From contig NZ_MSZZ01000055.1 in NCBI RefSeq assembly GCF_002093975.1, forward strand, positions 1 to 64,000: 64,000 nucleotides of DNA. The letters are read 5' to 3'. Source of the DNA: Thermoactinospora rubra. GTDB taxonomy: Bacteria; Actinomycetota; Actinomycetes; Streptosporangiales; Streptosporangiaceae. Under the pieces are notes generated by a model. It did not search any database. It was not told the DNA's origin and saw nothing but the letters and a program-made list of their open reading frames with translations. Both the position numbers and the translations under genes were made by a program. Positions 50,654 to 58,610 of the stretch are shown in pieces; position 1 is the first letter of the stretch; each line of letters begins with the position of its first letter.

Positions 50654-51702
50654 CAGCGCTCCTGAAGCAGTACACCTTCCGGCTGACCCCTCCCGCGGAC
50701 GACCAGGTCCGCCCGCCCCCTTCGGGAGACTCGGCGGCCGACGGATGCGTCGTCTTCTTCACCAGGCGAGCCGATCCGGAGGTGTCGGAGCTGACCAGGC
50801 TCCTCACCGTCCTCGGCGTGCCGTCCCGCCGGATCGACGCCGACAGCCTCAGCTCGATCGAGCTCGACCTGGACACTCCAGGGATCCTGCGGATCGACGG
50901 GGACCGGGTACGGATCACAGCCTGCTGGACACGCAGGTTCTGGCCCTCGGCCATGGCGGTTCCGCGGACCTCCGCCGATGTCCTTCGCAGGGACTCCTGG
51001 CTCGCCCTCGTCCGGCAGGCGCCGACGCTGGCCTCCGTCGCCTGGCCGGGTCCCAGGCTCGGGCTCCTGCAGCAGCTCACCGACGCCGTCAGAGTCGGCA
51101 TCCGCGTCCCCCCGACGGTCGTGAGCACCGACCCCGTCGAAGCGGCCCGGCGGTTCTCCGGCGACATGCTGATCGTCAAGACGCTCGGCATGCATTTCGT
51201 CGAGAGGGTTCCTGGCACCCTCGAGGGGATCTTCCCATGCGTCCGGTCGCGGGCCGACATCCAGAGCCGCGACAGATTGCCGGAAACCTCGCCACTGGTC
51301 ATTCAGGAGTATGTACGGCACGAAGCGGAGTACCGCGTCTACTTCATCCAGGGGAAGCTGATCACCTTGGAGGTGCGGAAGCCTTCACCTGATGCCGTCT
51401 GGCGGGACCAGGAATCGGTCCAGGTGCGCGAGACGAAGGACGTTCCGGAGGTGGCGGCGCTCGTCACCTGCCTGGCGGCGCGTTGGAAGCTCCATTTCGG
51501 CGCGTTCGACGTGCTGCTGGCCGACGACGGCCCGGTGTTCCTGGAGGTGAACTTCGACGGCGACTGGCGGTGGTACGAACGGCGCGCGGGGGTGCGGTCG
51601 ATCAGCAGGACGATCGCCTGCGCGATACGCGACCGGCATCGCCACGCCGGAGGCCGTGTCGACAGGTCAGGTGCCGGGCTGCTGCCGCTGATGACCGGGT
51701 GA
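50650..51702 (+). CDS. ATP-grasp ligase, MvdD/RimK-like
   Basis: A 350-residue protein. An N-terminal pre-ATP-grasp part (about 30-130, Val-Val-Phe-Phe-Thr-Arg-Arg-Ala-Asp) is followed by an ATP-grasp fold with Leu-Ile-Val-Lys-Thr-Leu-Gly (Lys for ATP). Next are Ile-Gln-Glu-Tyr-Val-Arg-His-Glu-Ala-Glu-Tyr-Arg-Val-Tyr and Phe-Asp-Val-Leu-Leu-Ala-Asp-Asp-Gly, then Phe-Leu-Glu-Val-Asn-Phe-Asp-Gly-Asp-Trp (metal Glu and Asn). MvdD-type ligases form omega-ester or omega-amide links in RiPPs such as microviridins. It could instead tag a peptide or act in immunity. GTG start with a GTGA overlap. Last gene of the operon. Confidence 0.8.
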   Translation: MTALLKQYTFRLTPPADDQVRPPPSGDSAADGCVVFFTRRADPEVSELTRLLTVLGVPSRRIDADSLSSIELDLDTPGILRIDGDRVRITACWTRRFWPSAMAVPRTSADVLRRDSWLALVRQAPTLASVAWPGPRLGLLQQLTDAVRVGIRVPPTVVSTDPVEAARRFSGDMLIVKTLGMHFVERVPGTLEGIFPCVRSRADIQSRDRLPETSPLVIQEYVRHEAEYRVYFIQGKLITLEVRKPSPDAVWRDQESVQVRETKDVPEVAALVTCLAARWKLHFGAFDVLLADDGPVFLEVNFDGDWRWYERRAGVRSISRTIACAIRDRHRHAGGRVDRSGAGLLPLMTG

Positions 51703-51885
51703 CCGGGAGCGCCCGCCCTCCTGGGAGAGCGTCCGCGCGATGGCGGACATCTCGGCGACGGCCTCGAGCACCTCGTAGTCGGGCATCGAGAGCCCGGACT
51801 GCTGCTCCAGTTCACGGGCGATCCGGGCGTCCACCAGCTGGCGTAGCGGGCGATAGGCCAGCCACGCGTCGCACTGCACGCTCAT
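51667..51885 (-). pseudogene. Truncated MarR-family regulator
   Basis: From the ATG at 51885 the frame reads the first helices of a MarR protein: Trp-Leu-Ala-Tyr-Arg-Pro-Leu, Leu-Glu-Gln-Gln-Ser-Gly-Leu-Ser-Met-Pro-Asp-Tyr-Glu-Val-Leu-Glu, Met-Ser-Ala-Ile-Ala-Arg. It breaks down before the recognition helix and wing. The last 12 codons are antisense to the end of the ATP-grasp gene. About 80 residues are missing. It marks the right edge of the peptide cluster. Confidence 0.6.
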
Positions 51886-52030
51886 ACGACCGGGCCTACT
51901 CACTTTGTTGACATGTAACGAATCATGGGTCTGGCGTCTCCGGCAAGCCGACCGACCCGGCCGTGCGGTTGCTCGCGCGACCGCCCGAATACGCTTGTCC
52001 GCCCTTCCGGCGCCGCACTACCGTGCCGAT

Positions 52031-52687
52031 GTGGATCTCTTCTCGCGCTCGTGGGCGGCGTTGCGTGCGGCGGTCGCCGACCTGCCGGACGAGGACTTCG
52101 CACGGCCGTCCGGCTGTACCGGCTGGCTCGTGCGGGACCTGGTGTGCCACCTGATCATCGACGCGCAGGACGTCCTGATCACCCTGGCGACCCCCGCCGA
52201 CACCGAGCCGACCCGCGACGCGGTGACCTACTGGGAGATCGCCGACAAGCCGCCGACCGGTGACGACCCGCTGGACGCGCTGATCGTCCGGCTGGCCGCC
52301 GCCTACCAGGAGCCGTGGCTGCTGAAGTTCCACCTCGACGACGTCGGCTCCGCCGCCGGCCGCGCCGCCGAGCTCGCCGATCCAGGACTTCGGGTCGGCA
52401 CCCGCGGCCAGGTCCTCACCGTGGCCGACTACCTGTCCGCCTACGTCCTGGAGTGGACGTTGCACCACCTCGACCTGATCGCGCACCTCCCGGATGTGGC
52501 CGAGCCGCCCGCCGAGGGGCTGGCCCGGTCCCGCGAGATGCTGGAGAGGATCGCCGGGGCGGCGTTCCCCGCCTCGCTGTCCGACCGGGACGCGCTGCTG
52601 GTCGGCACCGGACGGCGGGCCCCGACCGATGCGGAGAAAGCCGATCTGGGCGAGCCGGCCGCCAAACTCCCGCTCATCCTCACTTGA
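52031..52687 (+). CDS. Mycothiol-dependent maleylpyruvate isomerase-like (DinB/MDMPI) protein
   Basis: A 218-residue protein with the MDMPI N-terminal fold. It has Cys-Thr-Gly-Trp-Leu-Val-Arg-Asp-Leu-Val-Cys-His-Leu (first metal His, about residue 37) and Trp-Thr-Leu-His-His-Leu-Asp-Leu (later His pair). This four-helix metal fold is used by mycothiol S-transferases and isomerases. The GTG at 52031 gives the standard N-terminus (Leu-Phe-Ser-Arg-Ser-Trp-Ala); the frame continues further upstream but without likeness to the family. Confidence 0.75.
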   Translation: MDLFSRSWAALRAAVADLPDEDFARPSGCTGWLVRDLVCHLIIDAQDVLITLATPADTEPTRDAVTYWEIADKPPTGDDPLDALIVRLAAAYQEPWLLKFHLDDVGSAAGRAAELADPGLRVGTRGQVLTVADYLSAYVLEWTLHHLDLIAHLPDVAEPPAEGLARSREMLERIAGAAFPASLSDRDALLVGTGRRAPTDAEKADLGEPAAKLPLILT

Positions 52688-52709
52688 TCGTCCGTAGACG
52701 CACCCCTGC

Positions 52710-53081
52710 TCAGCGTTTGACGCAGGTGTAGGCGCCGTACACCGGTCCTTGGAACTTCACGGCCACGATCTCAAAGCCGGCGGTGGCCGGCATCGGCTCC
52801 AGCAGCCACCGGTAGGTGCTGTGCTCCGTGCGGATGTGCTCGATGTAGTCGTCCCGGGTATAGCCCGAGGCCGGATCGGCGGCGGCGCCGTCCAGCCAAC
52901 GCTCGAACACCTCCTTCGCCTGTGACGGATGGAAGTCGTAGATCAGGTCGCACAGCCGCAGCACCCCGCCGCGCCGCAGCATCCCGGCGATCCGCTCCAG
53001 CGCGAACTGCCCCGTCCCGGATCCGAGATCCACCACCGTCGAGTCATCGGTCAGGCCGTGGGCGGCAAGCCCGGAGATCAT
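52710..53081 (-). pseudogene. SAM-dependent methyltransferase with internal deletion
   Basis: About 123 codons. Motif I (Val-Val-Asp-Leu-Gly-Ser-Gly-Thr-Gly-Gln-Phe-Ala) is followed at once by Arg-Ile-Ala-Gly-Met-Leu-Arg-Arg-Gly-Gly-Val-Leu-Arg-Leu, which belongs to motif III some 70 residues later in intact class I enzymes. The C-terminal part (Phe-Glu-Arg-Trp-Leu, Tyr-Thr-Arg-Asp-Asp-Tyr) is well kept. The acidic loop that holds the ribose of SAM is gone, so activity is unlikely. The deletion is in frame. Confidence 0.6.
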
Positions 53082-53139
53082 TTTGCTGGCGCCTCCAAGG
53101 ACGACCCGACCGGCCCCGCGCTGCCGATCGCCGTGGCCG

Positions 53140-55515
53140 TCAGGTGTTGCGCCGGATGATCTCAGGAGTCGGGGGAACCGGCCAGTCGAGGAGCGCGCGA
53201 GCCGCGTTCTCGGTGAGGGCGCCGATCTCGACCAGGATGGCGGCGGACCGGTCCCAGTGGCGCCGCGCCTGGTCGCGGTGGCCGAGGTCGTGGTGCGCCT
53301 CGCCCAGTCCCCACAGCGATTCGGCTTCCTGGTAACGGTCCCCGGCCTCGCGCGCGATCGCCGCGCTCTGCTGGTAGAGGGGGACGGCCTGGGCCGAGTC
53401 ACCGGTGCGGTGGTGAGCCCATCCCAGGTTGCCGAGCGCGGTGGCCTCGCCGTACCGCTGGCCGAGCTCCCTGGTGATGGCCAGTGAGTCGCGATGGCAG
53501 GCGATCGCATCCTCGAAGCGGCCCAACCGCTGATACACGAGGCCCAGATGGTCCAGGGTCGTCGCCTCGCCGTAGCGATGGCCGATGTCCCGGCAGATGG
53601 CGAGCGCCTGCTCGAGGCATTCGACCGCCTTGGTGTACTGCTCCAGCTGACGGTGGGCGAAGCCGAGGATGTTGAGGCAGGCCTGTTCACTGCGGCGATC
53701 ACCGATCTCGCGCCATATCTTCAGCGCCCGCCGGGCGGTCCGGAGCGCCTTTTCGGCCGCGTGCCCCACCCGCACATGGGTCCACCCGAGGTCCTGCAGG
53801 GCGAAGGCCTCGCCGCGATGGTCATGGAGGCGACGTGCGGTGCGCGCGGCCAGCTGACGCATCGTGATGATGTCCTGCCAGTGTCCCCGCAGGTCGTAAG
53901 GCCGGTTGAGAGCCGCGGTGAGCCGCACGACGAGGGCGGGTGCGGCGCCTGGGTCGACGGCGGCCTGGCGGGCGATGGCCAGGAGGTTGTCACGCTCGCT
54001 GTCGATCCAGGCTGTCGCGTCGGCGGGGGTGGACAGGGGGAACTCCCCATGAGGACTGCCGACGGCGTCCGCCGGGGTGTGGTGCGTCAGCGGGTTGAGC
54101 AGCAGATTGACCTTCTCCGCCGCCGCGACATAGCACTCCAGGGCGCGTCGCCGTACGGCGCGGCGCCGGGCTTCGGGCTCGTCGTCGGCGAGCTCTCGTG
54201 CGTACAGACGGAGCAGGTCGTGGGTGTGATAGCGGCCTGGGGCCGCCAGGTCCAGCAGGCGATCGTCGACGAGGCGCTCCAGCATCTCCCGGGCGCGGAG
54301 CTGGGGCACCTCCAGAAGGGAAGCGGCGACCGGCACGCTCATCTCCGCCCACTCCAGAGCGCCGAGAAGGCGAAACGCCCTGGCCGCCTCCCGGTCGACG
54401 GGATCCTTGCTGGTCTCCAGCGCGTGATAGCTCACGGCGAAGCTGGCCCGTACCGCTCGCTCGCCCGCCCGCAGCTCGTCGAGCCGACGGGTGCGATCGG
54501 CCAGCCGCTCGACAAGGGTGGCGATGGGCCAGGCGGACCGGGCGGCCAGCCGCGCTCCGGCGAGCCGGATGGCCAGCGGCAGCATCGCGCACAGCCGCAC
54601 GACGGTGGCCGCCGCCTCCGGCTGCGCCTCCACCCGATCCGGACCGGCCAGGTGGGCGAGCATGGCCAGCGCTTCCGGCTCGCTCAGGACATCCAGGTGC
54701 AGGCGGGTGGCGCCGTCCAGAGCGGCCAGGGTGGCGCGGCTGGTGATGATCGTCAGGCATCCGGGGCTGCCGGGCAGCAACGGTTCCACCTGGGGGACGT
54801 CGCGCGCGTTGTCCAGCACCACCACCATGCGCTTGTCCGCCAGCAGGGAACGGTAGGCGGCGGCCTGCTCCTGCTCGTCGGCGGGGACCCATTCGGCCGG
54901 CACGCCGAGGCTGCGCAACAGGTATCCGAGCGCATCGGCCGGTGCCATGCTCCGGCCGGAATCATGGCCGCGCAGGTCGACGTACAGATGCCCGTCAGGA
55001 AAGTGTCCGGCCATCCTGTGCGCCGCGTGCACGGCCAGGGCGGTCTTGCCGATACCGGCCATGCCGTCGATGACGAGGACCGTCCCCGCGGTCGCGCCAT
55101 GGACCCGCTCGATGAGCGACAGTTCGCGTGCCCGCCCGACGAAGGCCACGACATCGGCTGGCAACTGCCGTGGCGTCGGTGGCCACCCCGGCACGCCCGG
55201 GTCCTGGCGGGGCGCGGCCCGATCACCGGTAGCCGGCGTGGTCGACGCACCGCCGGCGGCCGCGACCATCGCCGCCCGCTCCGCGCCCTCCAGGCCGAGA
55301 GCCTCGGCGAGCAGCTGCACCGACGCGCTGCGAGGCCGCCGCAGCGCGTCGCTTTCCAGCCTGCGGATGGTCCGGACGTTGAGGCCGGTCTTCCTCGCGA
55401 GCTGTTCCTGGGTCAGCAAGGCCCGCTCCCGCCACGCGCGCAGCAGCGTCCCCAGGGTGGCGCCCTCCGGCGGGAGGCCGGTGTCGTCACCTCCCCGCGT
55501 CTCGGCGGACATCAC
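53140..55515 (-). CDS. XRE/NB-ARC/TPR signal-transduction regulator (AfsR-like without SARP domain)
   Basis: A 791-residue protein. An N-terminal XRE-type helix-turn-helix (about 22-80, Leu-Thr-Gln-Glu-Gln-Leu-Ala-Arg-Lys-Thr-Gly-Leu) is followed by an NB-ARC ATPase (about 125-420). Walker A is Asp-Gly-Met-Ala-Gly-Ile-Gly-Lys-Thr-Ala, and Val-Val-Leu-Asp-Asn-Ala marks Walker B. Six or more TPR units (about 560-770) follow, with repeated Tyr-Gly-Glu-Ala-Thr-x-Leu and Leu-Gly-Trp/Leu patterns. These STAND proteins are common actinobacterial regulators whose trigger is rarely known. Confidence 0.85.
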   Translation of the reverse strand: MMSAETRGGDDTGLPPEGATLGTLLRAWRERALLTQEQLARKTGLNVRTIRRLESDALRRPRSASVQLLAEALGLEGAERAAMVAAAGGASTTPATGDRAAPRQDPGVPGWPPTPRQLPADVVAFVGRARELSLIERVHGATAGTVLVIDGMAGIGKTALAVHAAHRMAGHFPDGHLYVDLRGHDSGRSMAPADALGYLLRSLGVPAEWVPADEQEQAAAYRSLLADKRMVVVLDNARDVPQVEPLLPGSPGCLTIITSRATLAALDGATRLHLDVLSEPEALAMLAHLAGPDRVEAQPEAAATVVRLCAMLPLAIRLAGARLAARSAWPIATLVERLADRTRRLDELRAGERAVRASFAVSYHALETSKDPVDREAARAFRLLGALEWAEMSVPVAASLLEVPQLRAREMLERLVDDRLLDLAAPGRYHTHDLLRLYARELADDEPEARRRAVRRRALECYVAAAEKVNLLLNPLTHHTPADAVGSPHGEFPLSTPADATAWIDSERDNLLAIARQAAVDPGAAPALVVRLTAALNRPYDLRGHWQDIITMRQLAARTARRLHDHRGEAFALQDLGWTHVRVGHAAEKALRTARRALKIWREIGDRRSEQACLNILGFAHRQLEQYTKAVECLEQALAICRDIGHRYGEATTLDHLGLVYQRLGRFEDAIACHRDSLAITRELGQRYGEATALGNLGWAHHRTGDSAQAVPLYQQSAAIAREAGDRYQEAESLWGLGEAHHDLGHRDQARRHWDRSAAILVEIGALTENAARALLDWPVPPTPEIIRRNT

Positions 55516-55688
55516 GACGCCTCCCGCAGGTCCTTGCCGCTCACACCATCGATCATGCCAGCCAGTCTGTCGACCACGACATCACCGGGCAGTCGCACCT
55601 GTCTGGCGGCCTCGTCCGGGCCACGCGCACAACGTCTGGAGACAGTGCCAGGTCGTACGGCGAGGCCATGGCTCCGCCGTACGACGGC

Positions 55689-56114
55689 TCACTGATAGTA
55701 GCCCTCGACCGGCAGGCGCGCCTCGTCGTACAGGGCCGGGCCCTCCTGGGGGACGTGCGGCCAGCCGCCACCCGGTTTGAGGTCGTTGAGCTGCTCCTCG
55801 GACAGGGCGTACACGACGCGGCCGAGCCCGGACCGCTGGATCGCCCCCGTGCACATGATGCAGGGCTGGCAGCTGGTGTACATGGTGGTGGCGGCCGCAG
55901 TGGCGGGATCGAGCTCGCGGGCGGCCCAGCGGGCCAGCTTCAGCTCCGGGTGCGCGCTGATGTCGGCGTCGGTGAGCGTGGTGTTGTGCTCCTCGGCGAG
56001 GATGCGGCCGTCCGGGCCGGCCAGCAGCGATCCGAACGGCGGGTTGCCGCTCGCCCGCGCCACGGCCGCGAGCTCGATCGCGCGGCGGAGAAGTCGTTCC
56101 TCGTCCTGTGTCAC
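55689..56114 (-). CDS. Nucleoside deaminase
   Basis: A 141-residue zinc deaminase of the CDA/tRNA-adenosine deaminase fold. The first zinc/catalytic motif is His-Pro-Glu-Leu-Lys (His-x-Glu, about 66-70) and the second is Pro-Cys-Ile-Met-Cys (PCxxC, about 95-99). It resembles guanine/cytosine-type free nucleoside or base deaminases. The GTG at 56114 overlaps the stop of the LLM gene by 4 bp, so the two are co-translated. Confidence 0.85.
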   Translation of the reverse strand: MTQDEERLLRRAIELAAVARASGNPPFGSLLAGPDGRILAEEHNTTLTDADISAHPELKLARWAARELDPATAAATTMYTSCQPCIMCTGAIQRSGLGRVVYALSEEQLNDLKPGGGWPHVPQEGPALYDEARLPVEGYYQ

Positions 56115-56968
56115 GGTTGCTCCGTTCTCGGGGGAAGATCCCAGTGGGCGGCGAGGGTTGCGAGCATCTGCCATTTGGCCTCTGGGCGGAGCGTCTCGGC
56201 CGGATCGCCGTCGAACGGGTCGAGCACGACCGTCTCGGCGCCGAGCAGCCGTAGCTGCTCGAGGTCCTCGACGACCTGGTCGATGGTGCCCTCGCCGGCG
56301 AGGCGGCCGGGACCGGTGACCGGCTCGCGGGTGATCCGCAGGATGATGCGCGGGGCGAACGCGGGTACCGGCCGTTCTCCGGCGATGACCTTCATCCTGC
56401 CGACCGCCTCACGCAGCCAGGGAAGGGTGTTGCGCAGCGGATGCCAGGCGTCGCCGAGGCGGACCGCCCGGCGTATGCCGGCGTCGCTGTTGCCGCCGAT
56501 CCACAGCGGTATCGGCCCGGCGCGGTAGTCCTCGAGGTCTTCCCGGGCGGCCCGCAGCGCGCGCAGGGTGTCGTCGGTCAGCTTCCCGCGCTGCTCGAAC
56601 GGCACGCCGAGCGCCGCGAACTCCTGCCGCGCCCAGCCGGAGGCCACGCCGAGGACCAGCCGGCCGCCGCTGAGCTGGTTGAGGTTGGCGGCCATGCGCG
56701 CGGTCAGGAGCGGGTGCCGGTACGGCGCGATCAGCACCGTGGTCCCGAGCCGGACCCGCCGCGTGATGCCGGCCAGCCAGGCCAGGGTGGTGAACGGCTC
56801 GTAGAACGGCGCGGGATACTGCTCGGCCACGTCGGGCGTCACCACGACATGGTCGGAGACCATCAGCAGATCGAAGCCCAGCCCCTCCACCGTCTGCGCC
56901 CAGTCGCGCAGGACACCGGGGTCGGTGCCGGGCCCGAAGTTCGGAACGTTCACGCCTACTCGCATCAC
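56111..56968 (-). CDS. LLM-class (F420-dependent) oxidoreductase
   Basis: A 285-residue luciferase-like monooxygenase-fold protein. It has Met-Arg-Val-Gly-Val-Asn-Val-Pro-Asn-Phe-Gly at the start, Ser-Asp-His-Val-Val, and Leu-Gly-Thr-Thr-Val-Leu-Ile-Ala-Pro-Tyr-Arg-His-Pro. Gly-Arg-Leu-Val-Leu-Gly-Val-Ala-Ser-Gly-Trp and Trp-Ile-Gly-Gly-Asn-Ser later in the chain fit the F420 group. Substrate unknown. It is divergent from the Lrp gene, which could control it. Confidence 0.85.
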   Translation of the reverse strand: MMRVGVNVPNFGPGTDPGVLRDWAQTVEGLGFDLLMVSDHVVVTPDVAEQYPAPFYEPFTTLAWLAGITRRVRLGTTVLIAPYRHPLLTARMAANLNQLSGGRLVLGVASGWARQEFAALGVPFEQRGKLTDDTLRALRAAREDLEDYRAGPIPLWIGGNSDAGIRRAVRLGDAWHPLRNTLPWLREAVGRMKVIAGERPVPAFAPRIILRITREPVTGPGRLAGEGTIDQVVEDLEQLRLLGAETVVLDPFDGDPAETLRPEAKWQMLATLAAHWDLPPRTEQP

Positions 56969-57061
56969 CCGTCCAGGCTATCCAGGCGGTTAGCTCCCCA
57001 TTAAGGGGATATTTCCGGCATAGGCGGCTATTCGCCGTGGATTTGCCGGTATATTCGCCGG

Positions 57062-57517
57062 ATGGCCGAGAATCTCGACGCGACCGACTGGGCGATCCTC
57101 GTGGAGCTCCAACGGGACGGCCGCATCCCGCTCACCGAGCTGGGCCGACGGGTCAACCTCAGCTCCTCGGCGGCGACCGAGCGCGTCAGACGCCTGGAGT
57201 CGGCGGGCGTCATCACCGGCTACCGCGCCGAGGTCGACTTGGAAAAGGTCGGGTTCACGGTGCTCGCCATCGTCCGCCTCAAGTACCCGGGCAACCGGCA
57301 CGAGCCGCTGCACCAGCTGCTCGCCCAGCGGACGGAGATCCTGGAATGCCTGCGGACCACCGGCGACGACTGCTACACGCTGAAGGTCGCCGCCGCGTCC
57401 ATGCGCCATCTGGAACGGCTCGTCGGCGAACTCGCCGAGTTCGGCAGCACCACGACCAACATCGTCTACAGCCGGACACTGCCGTACCGCGGCCCGCGGC
57501 AAGCCCCAGACGCCTGA
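57062..57517 (+). CDS. Lrp/AsnC-family regulator
   Basis: A 151-residue regulator. The N-terminal helix-turn-helix (about 5-55) holds Asp-Trp-Ala-Ile-Leu-Val-Glu-Leu-Gln and Leu-Ser-Ser-Ser-Ala-Ala-Thr-Glu-Arg-Val. The C-terminal RAM domain (about 70-145) binds amino acids or related ligands. The 93-bp gap to the divergent LLM gene is AT-rich (Lrp-type sites TTTCCGG, GATTTGCCGG) and probably holds the shared promoter. Confidence 0.9.
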   Translation: MAENLDATDWAILVELQRDGRIPLTELGRRVNLSSSAATERVRRLESAGVITGYRAEVDLEKVGFTVLAIVRLKYPGNRHEPLHQLLAQRTEILECLRTTGDDCYTLKVAAASMRHLERLVGELAEFGSTTTNIVYSRTLPYRGPRQAPDA

Positions 57518-57556
57518 CGGCCGAGCTCGCCGCCGCCGCCCATCGTCGCCGTCACA

Positions 57557-57606
57557 GCGAGAGGGGGCCTCACGGTGAGAGGGGGCCTCACAGTGAGAGG
57601 GGGCCG
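57557..57606. repeat. 18-bp tandem repeat with mini-hairpins at the LysR 3' end
   Basis: GTGAGAGGGGGCCTCAC plus one base recurs with an 18-bp period (starts 57557, 57575 and 57593). Each full unit can fold on GTGAG/CTCAC. The third unit lies inside the last codons and stop of the LysR gene at 57588. The array separates two convergent genes and may act as a weak terminator. Confidence 0.6.
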
Positions 57607-58481
57607 AGGTCCGCGGCGGTCTGCGCCAGCGCGCGGATGGCGGGACTGTCGGCGGTGGAGCGCCACGTCAGGGCCCATTGGAGGGCGGGGGCGTCATGGA
57701 TGGGCAGGAAGACGACGCCAGGGGGATTGTTGTAGCGGGCGGCGATCTCGCCCAGCGGGTGGACGCAATGTCCGGCCGCGACCAGGGAGAGGACCTCGTG
57801 GAAGGTCCGCGCGGCGGGCCCCCGCGGGATGCGGCGGCCGAGCGGTGTGCGCATGGGGACCATGGACGCGACCCAGTAGTCGGGGGCGTCGGGGCCGAGG
57901 TCCACGACGTGGTTGTCACCGAGGTCCTCCAGGGAGGCGATGCCGCGATCGGCGAGCGGATGGTCCGCCGACACGGCCAGCACGCGACCTCCGGTGTACA
58001 CGATGGGGCCGACCGTGAGGTCCGGTTCGGCAACGGGCAGCCACAGCACGTGGACGTCATGGTCTCCGGTGCGCAGGGCGGTGAACGGGGCGCTGCCGTA
58101 GATTTCGCCGAACTGCACGTCGACGCCGGGGTAGCGGGTACGGAACGCCTCGACGAGGGGACGGAGTTCGTGTCCGGCATGGCCGAAGACGCCCAGCCGT
58201 AGGGTCCGGCCCGCGCCCAGGCCGGCTGCTTCCGCGCGGGCGAGTCCTGCCCGGAGGAGGTCAAGGGCCTGCTGGAGGTCTTCGCGGAGGCGCCGGCCGA
58301 CAGGGGTCAGGGTCACGCGGCGGCTGGTGCGGTCGAACAGCGCCACGCCGAGGCGCCGTTCCTGTCTGCTGATGGCCTGGCTGACGCGGGCCTGGGACAC
58401 GTGAAGCCGTTCGGCGGTGCGGCCGAAGTGGAGCTCCTCGGCCAGCGTCAGGAAGATCTCGATGTCGCGTAGCTCCACCAT
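57588..58481 (-). CDS. LysR-family transcriptional regulator
   Basis: A 297-residue regulator. The winged helix is about 1-62 (Leu-His-Val-Ser-Gln-Ala-Arg-Val-Ser-Gln-Ala-Ile-Ser-Arg-Gln-Glu) and the ligand domain about 90-295. It is divergent from the SnoaL-like gene at 58611. The gap has CCATAACTCCAGAGTTATGG (58478-58497), a perfect 20-bp palindrome, which is probably its operator. Confidence 0.9.
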   Translation of the reverse strand: MVELRDIEIFLTLAEELHFGRTAERLHVSQARVSQAISRQERRLGVALFDRTSRRVTLTPVGRRLREDLQQALDLLRAGLARAEAAGLGAGRTLRLGVFGHAGHELRPLVEAFRTRYPGVDVQFGEIYGSAPFTALRTGDHDVHVLWLPVAEPDLTVGPIVYTGGRVLAVSADHPLADRGIASLEDLGDNHVVDLGPDAPDYWVASMVPMRTPLGRRIPRGPAARTFHEVLSLVAAGHCVHPLGEIAARYNNPPGVVFLPIHDAPALQWALTWRSTADSPAIRALAQTAADLGPLSL

Positions 58482-58497
58482 AACTCCAGAGTTATGG
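58478..58497. promoter_or_regulatory. Perfect 20-bp palindrome at the LysR start
   Basis: CCATAACTCC followed by AGAGTTATGG reads as ATAACTC-N2-GAGTTAT, flanked by CC/GG. It covers the LysR start codon and the divergent gap to the SnoaL-like gene. A LysR T-N11-A box fits inside it. Binding there would repress the LysR gene and control the divergent gene. Confidence 0.6.
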
Positions 58498-58610
58498 ATC
58501 GCCCCACGAAGCTTACATTGTTCCGCCGCTGACCTGCCTCGATGCTGGACACGTCACCATCCGGACAGGCGGCACACGCCTGATGGCACATCGACAAGGC
58601 AGGTAACCCG

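Noticed and set aside
50650-51702. Glutathione synthetase or D-Ala-D-Ala ligase
   Set aside because: The ATP-grasp region has the Glu-Val-Asn-Phe-Asp-Gly-Asp-Trp form of the MvdD/RimK-like group, and the context is a peptide operon.
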